Shown piece by piece: positions 6,953-8,878 of a stretch of DNA of 8,878 nucleotides. The position numbers were made by a program, and so were the translations under genes. The DNA is from Minisyncoccota bacterium (GTDB lineage Bacteria; Patescibacteriota; Minisyncoccia; Phycocordibacterales; Phycocordibacteraceae): NCBI GenBank assembly GCA_028687085.1, contig JAQUAU010000028.1, positions 1 to 8,878 on the forward strand, in the 5' to 3' direction. Positions within the stretch are counted from its first letter, which is position 1. Every line of letters starts with the position of its first letter. A model generated the notes under the pieces. It ran no database searches. It saw nothing but the letters and a program-made list of their open reading frames with translations, and had not been told where the DNA came from.

Positions 6953-6971
6953 CTGATTGGAGGCAGTCAGT
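6952..6971 (+). other. Small hairpin after the membrane protein stop
   Basis: ACTGATTG (6952-6959) pairs with CAGTCAGT (6964-6971), including one G-U pair, around a GAGG loop. It overlaps the last base of the stop codon and has no T-tract of its own. It may assist the terminator 15 nt downstream or be incidental. Confidence 0.4.
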
Positions 6972-6985
6972 ACAAGCATACCCAT

Positions 6986-7015
6986 AACCCGTCGAGAGGC
7001 GGGTTTTTCTTTTTC
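6986..7015 (+). terminator. Rho-independent terminator
   Basis: AACCCGTC (6986-6993) pairs with GGCGGGTT (6998-7005), one G-U pair, around a GAGA loop. The T-rich tract TTTCTTTTTC follows. It ends the plus-strand membrane protein transcript. The T-tract touches the mscL stop codon, which converges from the other strand. In the mscL direction no T-tract follows the stem. Confidence 0.85.
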
Positions 7016-7416
7016 TACGCGACGGGCTGAGTGCAGTGCATGCAGCGCTTCGCGTCGAGCGGTATCTCGCTCAGGCACTCAGGGCATTTCTTGGTCGTAG
7101 GGTCGGCCGGAGGCTCCTTGTGCGAACGTTCGACAAGCAGATTCATTGGCTTCACGACGAAGAAGAACACCGCACCCGCGACGAGCACAAACGAGATGAG
7201 TGCATTAATCAAGTGTCCGTACATGAACTTACTTCCGTTGAGCGTGAACGAGAGGTCGCCGAAATCAGGCACTCGAGCGATTGCCGCGATAAACGGAGTC
7301 AGAAGATCAGCCACGAGCGCCGAGACGACCGTGCCGAAGGCGGCACCGACTACCACGCCAACCGCCAGATCAACGACGTTGCCGCGAAGCAGAAATTGTT
7401 TGAATTCTTTGAGCAT
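7015..7416 (-). CDS. mscL: Large-conductance mechanosensitive channel MscL with zinc-ribbon tail
   Basis: MscL is the homopentameric inner-membrane valve that opens under membrane tension to release solutes during hypo-osmotic shock. The protein has 133 residues. The N-terminal amphipathic helix MLKEFKQFLLRGNVVDLA leads into the glycine- and alanine-rich pore helix TM1 (about 14-43, GVVVGAAFGTVVSALVADLL then TPF). A periplasmic loop with PDFGDLSFTLNG follows, then TM2 at about 67-89 and the KPMN motif at 89-92. The usual C-terminal helical bundle is replaced by CPECLSEIPLDAKRCMHCTQ, two C-x-x-C pairs (C111/C114, C125/C128) forming a likely zinc ribbon. Similar tails occur in MscL of other lineages. 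A -10 hexamer ends 6 nt before the ATG, and tRNA-Ala(GGC) lies 22 nt upstream on the same strand. Confidence 0.95.
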   Translation of the reverse strand: MLKEFKQFLLRGNVVDLAVGVVVGAAFGTVVSALVADLLTPFIAAIARVPDFGDLSFTLNGSKFMYGHLINALISFVLVAGAVFFFVVKPMNLLVERSHKEPPADPTTKKCPECLSEIPLDAKRCMHCTQPVA

Positions 7417-7422
7417 AATTTT

Positions 7423-7428
7423 ATTATA
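7423..7428 (-). promoter_or_regulatory. Consensus -10 (TATAAT) of mscL
   Basis: A perfect TATAAT on the minus strand is followed by six bases and then the mscL ATG at 7416. With normal -10 to start spacing, transcription would begin at or within a base of the A of the ATG, giving a leaderless mRNA. The -35 would fall inside the 3' part of tRNA-Ala(GGC) and shows no match. Read-through from the tRNA is an alternative. Confidence 0.5.
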
Positions 7429-7438
7429 GCTCGGTTTG

Positions 7439-7511
7439 TGGACCTGAGGGGGATCGAACCCCTTACCTCGTGCATGCCATGCACGCGCTCTACCAAGTGA
7501 GCTACAGGCCC
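7439..7511 (-). tRNA. tRNA-Ala(GGC)
   Basis: The minus strand folds into a 73-nt cloverleaf. The acceptor GGGCCTG pairs with CAGGTCC (one G-U). The D-stem is GCTC/GAGC with GG in its loop. The anticodon stem CGTGC/GCACG holds loop ATGGCAT with anticodon GGC, which reads GCC alanine codons. The T-stem is AGGGG/CCCCT with TTCGATC. The third acceptor pair, the alanine identity position, is G-U, as expected. The discriminator is A and CCA is not encoded (CAA follows). It begins 2 nt after the stop of the upstream HTH gene, so the two could share a transcript. Confidence 0.97.
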
Positions 7512-7513
7512 AT

Positions 7514-8197
7514 TTATCTGAAACTCTCTAGCATTTTTTGCGCTAATCGTTTCAATTCTAAATCAATAGCCGAAGAGAAATAATCAATACGGCACACTCC
7601 CTTATAATCCCTCTTCTCTGAAATTTGCCCGAAAGAACGTTTATCCACCCGGGCTGTATAGAACAGTTCACGAGAGATTTTCGTCGTCTTTGACCAAAAT
7701 TTCTCTAGCTTTTCGATATCCTGATCTGCCCTGCATTGCAATGTGCAGCGAAACTTCCGCTCGTCTAATTTGTAGCATTCTCTCATGAGGTTTACAAACA
7801 TGCTCACAACTGCAGGATCAGAATTCCCAAACATCAGCGAACCGCGAGCCGTTTTTGATCCTTCTCCCAGATATAAGATAACCAGAGCAATTTTTCTTGA
7901 GTCTATATCTTTCGAGAAGGATTCTAACAATTTGTTGTTCTTTACGTCTACATTCTCGAGAAAAGACTTCCGCGCTTCCTTTCTGTTGTTAGAAGAAATC
8001 TTTCGACCTGCTGCGAGATTATAAGCGTTTAGCTTCTTGACCTTAGAGTGATAACTAGTTGGCACAGTGATGTTTCGACACCAATAAGAAAGCGTACTTT
8101 TAGGAATAACTGTTTTCAACAAACTCATTATTTCAGAATATGTCTTGCCTTTCTGACGAAGTTGTTCCACCTTCTGTCGCAAAGATTGTTGTAGCAT
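7514..8197 (-). CDS. HTH plus LAGLIDADG-like protein, function unknown
   Basis: The protein has 227 residues. An N-terminal helix-turn-helix at about 8-40 (RQKGKTYSEIMSLLKTVIPK then STLSYWCRNI) resembles resolvase- or sigma-type DNA-binding helices. A basic linker follows, then VILYLGEGSK at 106-115, which looks like a degenerate LAGLIDADG helix with E112 as the acidic residue. Next come GNSDPAVVSMFVNLMRE and, later, the segment DIEKLEKFWSK. I recall the layout W/L-x-E-G-S-K, F-x-N-S-D-P and F-W as a recurring pattern of uncharacterised proteins in CPR and actinobacteria, some annotated as endonuclease-like. Only one LAGLIDADG-like motif is seen, so a dimer would be needed for any homing-nuclease activity. 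The gene is visibly richer in A/T than its neighbours and sits between two tRNA-Ala genes, which suggests transfer. Nuclease activity is unproven; a regulator is equally possible. Confidence 0.65.
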   Translation of the reverse strand: MLQQSLRQKVEQLRQKGKTYSEIMSLLKTVIPKSTLSYWCRNITVPTSYHSKVKKLNAYNLAAGRKISSNNRKEARKSFLENVDVKNNKLLESFSKDIDSRKIALVILYLGEGSKTARGSLMFGNSDPAVVSMFVNLMRECYKLDERKFRCTLQCRADQDIEKLEKFWSKTTKISRELFYTARVDKRSFGQISEKRDYKGVCRIDYFSSAIDLELKRLAQKMLESFR

Positions 8198-8203
8198 GTA
8201 TAT

Positions 8204-8209
8204 ATTGTA
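8204..8209 (-). promoter_or_regulatory. -10-like hexamer (TACAAT) of the HTH gene
   Basis: TACAAT on the minus strand is followed by six bases and then the ATG at 8197, the same geometry as at mscL. No good -35 is present at 16-18 nt. If used, it gives a leaderless mRNA. Read-through from tRNA-Ala(CGC), 57 nt upstream, is the alternative. Confidence 0.4.
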
Positions 8210-8254
8210 CCCCTAATATATCCATCAACAGATACCACCTGTGTACAACCTCTG

Positions 8255-8327
8255 TGGACCTGAGGAGAGTCGAACTCCTTACCTCGTCAATGCGAATGAC
8301 GCGCTCTACCAGATGAGCTACAGGCCC
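8255..8327 (-). tRNA. tRNA-Ala(CGC)
   Basis: This is a 73-nt cloverleaf on the minus strand. The acceptor GGGCCTG/CAGGTCC is the same as in the GGC isoacceptor and includes the G3-U70 alanine identity pair. The D-stem is GCTC/GAGC. The anticodon stem CGTCA/TGACG holds loop TTCGCAT with anticodon CGC, which reads GCG alanine codons. The T-stem is AGGAG/CTCCT. The discriminator is A and CCA is not encoded (CAG follows). Outside the anticodon arm and a few T-stem bases it matches the other tRNA-Ala, pointing to an old duplication. It is divergent from tRNA-Pro. Confidence 0.97.
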
Positions 8328-8549
8328 GAAGTGAGGCAGAATGGAGGAGCGTCTTCACTCATCCATTCTCGCCGAACGAGGGTCTGTATCGAGTCCGCGA
8401 AGATACGGGACCGAAGATACTCGATACAGGCCCGTGGGGGCGATTTTAGCATAAGTGCGTTATAGTGCGAAACAACGGGCTATACGTAAGCGTATAACCC
8501 GTTCGTTCGACGAGACAGAATTCAAGGATAATTCTGTCTGCCTCACTCA
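8328..8549. other. Palindrome-rich spacer between divergent tRNA-Ala(CGC) and tRNA-Pro(GGG)
   Basis: No credible protein gene lies here. Four strong inverted repeats fill most of it: AGAATGGA 8338-8345 with 8362-8369; CTGTATCGAGT 8384-8394 with 8419-8429, extendable through a G-U pair to 8380-8433; AACGGGcTATACG 8474-8486 with 8491-8503 (one mismatch, TAAG loop); AGACAGAATT 8513-8522 with 8530-8539 (seven-base loop). At the two ends GTGAGGCAG (8331-8339) and CTGCCTCAC (8538-8546) form an outer inverted repeat, which also means both tRNAs have the same upstream leader. Both tRNA promoters must be here. GATAAT (8527-8532) is a weak -10 candidate for tRNA-Pro; no clear one was found for tRNA-Ala. 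Confidence 0.75.
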
Positions 8550-8620
8550 CGGGCTATCGTATAGTGGTAGTACGCAAGGCTGGGGGTCTTGTAGTCCGGG
8601 TTCGATTCCCGGTAGCCCGA
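8550..8620 (+). tRNA. tRNA-Pro(GGG)
   Basis: This is a compact 71-nt cloverleaf. The acceptor is CGGGCTA/TAGCCCG with C1-G72 and discriminator A73, the bacterial proline signature. The D-stem is GTAT/GTAC with a short seven-base loop AGTGGTA. The anticodon stem CAAGG/TCTTG (one G-U) holds loop CTGGGGG with anticodon GGG and G37, the usual base 3' of proline anticodons. The T-stem is CCGGG/CCCGG with TTCGATT. CCA is not encoded (CTG follows). The tRNA reads CCC codons (and possibly CCU). Partial copies of its 5' and 3' ends lie in the flanking palindromes. Confidence 0.95.
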
Positions 8621-8632
8621 CTGAAAGGAGTG

Positions 8633-8724
8633 CGGGAATCGAAAGCCGGAGGGCGACGGCCCGAGGCGGGGTCGCGCAAATTTCTAGCGAGAAATTATGC
8701 GTGACCGATTCCCGGTAGCCCGAC
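8633..8724. repeat. Branched palindromic element containing a copy of the tRNA-Pro 3' end
   Basis: CGATTCCCGG..GCCCGAC at 8706-8724 repeats 19 bases of the tRNA-Pro 3' end and flank (8603-8621) exactly. CGGGAATCG (8633-8641) is an inverted copy of part of it and pairs with 8706-8714. Inside, GTCGCGCA (8671-8678) pairs with TGCGTGAC (8698-8705, one G-U) and continues into AATTTCT/AGAAATT (8679-8685, 8690-8696) with an AGCG loop. GGGC/GCCC (8651-8654, 8659-8662) makes a further small hairpin. Together these predict a three-way junction. A tRNA-linked palindromic repeat or a remnant of a recombination event would both fit. Confidence 0.65.
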
Positions 8725-8751
8725 AGAAATAAATCTGTTATCGTGCAGAAG

Positions 8752-8878
8752 CGCGCTCTTAGCTCAGCCCCGACGTTATAGTCGGGGAGCCGACCGAAAG
8801 CGTCGGCTTTGGTTAGAGCAAGTCGCGCTCTTAGCTCAGCCCCGACGTTATAGTCGGGGAGCCGACCGAAAGCGTCGG
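8752..8878 (+). repeat. 72-bp tandem repeat, about 1.8 copies, running off the window
   Basis: Unit one is 8752-8823. Unit two starts at 8824 and stops at the window end after 55 bases, all identical to 8752-8806. The bases just before each copy differ (G at 8751, T at 8823), so the exact match is 55 bases. Each unit contains a tRNA-like 5' part and two hairpins. The true copy number cannot be known from here. Confidence 0.85.
8753..8820 (+). pseudogene. tRNA 5'-half-like sequence with two hairpins inserted in the D-loop
   Basis: GCGCTCT-TA-GCTC-AG, then 41 nt, then TTGGTTA-GAGC-A, reads as acceptor 5' strand, D-stem, D-loop and D-stem of a normal tRNA once the 41 nt are removed. The 5' sequence resembles bacterial tRNA-Arg genes such as E. 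coli argU. The insert is two back-to-back hairpins: CCCCGAC/GTCGGGG (8768-8774, 8781-8787; GTTATA loop) and AGCCGAC/GTCGGCT (8788-8794, 8802-8808; CGAAAGC loop). No anticodon, T arm or 3' acceptor strand follows; instead the next repeat unit starts. This copy is therefore incomplete. A full gene could begin with the second unit and continue outside the window. Confidence 0.55.

Noticed and set aside
7439..8327. Integrated element with the two tRNA-Ala 3' ends as att sites
   Set aside because: The 3' ends share only the acceptor/discriminator part and differ in the T-stem, as expected of isoacceptors. No integrase or exact direct repeat is present.
8474..8503. Terminator upstream of tRNA-Pro
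   Set aside because: The hairpin is strong but is followed by CGTTCGAC rather than a T-tract; it also mirrors tRNA-Pro 5' sequence.
8241..8718. Two open frames over the tRNA region (8241-8465 and 8455-8718)
   Set aside because: They read through tRNA genes and palindromes and have no family-like content; they are by-products of GC-rich structured DNA.
8752..8823. Group I or archaeal-type tRNA intron
   Set aside because: The insert is in the D-loop, is only 41 nt, consists of two simple hairpins and shows no bulge-helix-bulge or group I core.
8752..8878. CRISPR array
   Set aside because: The 72-bp units are continuous, with no variable spacers, and contain tRNA-like and hairpin sequence instead.

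Overview
The window is bacterial and looks like part of a small-genome Patescibacteria/CPR (Parcubacteria-type) chromosome. This placement is an inference from the overall character: very tight packing, few Shine-Dalgarno sites, tRNAs without an encoded CCA, a small SWIB protein, an MscL with a zinc-ribbon tail, and a HTH/LAGLIDADG-like orphan. No rRNA or ribosomal-protein marker is present to settle it. TGA is used as a stop (atpF), so the code looks standard.

Positions 1-6194 (minus strand) hold a complete F1Fo ATP synthase operon in the classic order atpB-atpE-atpF-atpH-atpA-atpG-atpD-atpC. Only atpC is cut, by the left edge of the window. Together the genes encode the proton channel (a, c), the peripheral stalk (b, delta), the catalytic head (alpha, beta) and the rotor shaft (gamma, epsilon). 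Delta is unusually short. A large stem-loop lies between atpE and atpF, and a smaller one straddles the atpA stop codon.

Positions 6200-7416 hold a divergently transcribed SWIB-domain gene ending in a near-perfect bidirectional terminator, then a small three-helix membrane protein with a good promoter and Shine-Dalgarno site, then a terminator, then a convergent mscL gene.

Positions 7423-8327 (minus strand) hold tRNA-Ala(CGC), an AT-richer gene for a HTH plus LAGLIDADG-like protein, and tRNA-Ala(GGC). These lie head to tail upstream of mscL. Both protein genes here have a -10-like hexamer ending exactly 6 nt before the ATG, which would give leaderless mRNAs.

Positions 8328-8878 are the strangest part. 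A divergent tRNA-Pro(GGG) sits among strong palindromes, some of which carry direct and inverted copies of the tRNA's own 5' and 3' ends. At the right edge is a 72-bp tandem unit. It reads as the 5' part of a tRNA (tRNA-Arg-like) with 41 nt, made of two back-to-back hairpins, inserted into the D-loop. The second unit runs off the window after exactly 55 identical bases, so an assembly-graph effect must be considered. No stretch longer than 300 bases lacks a gene.
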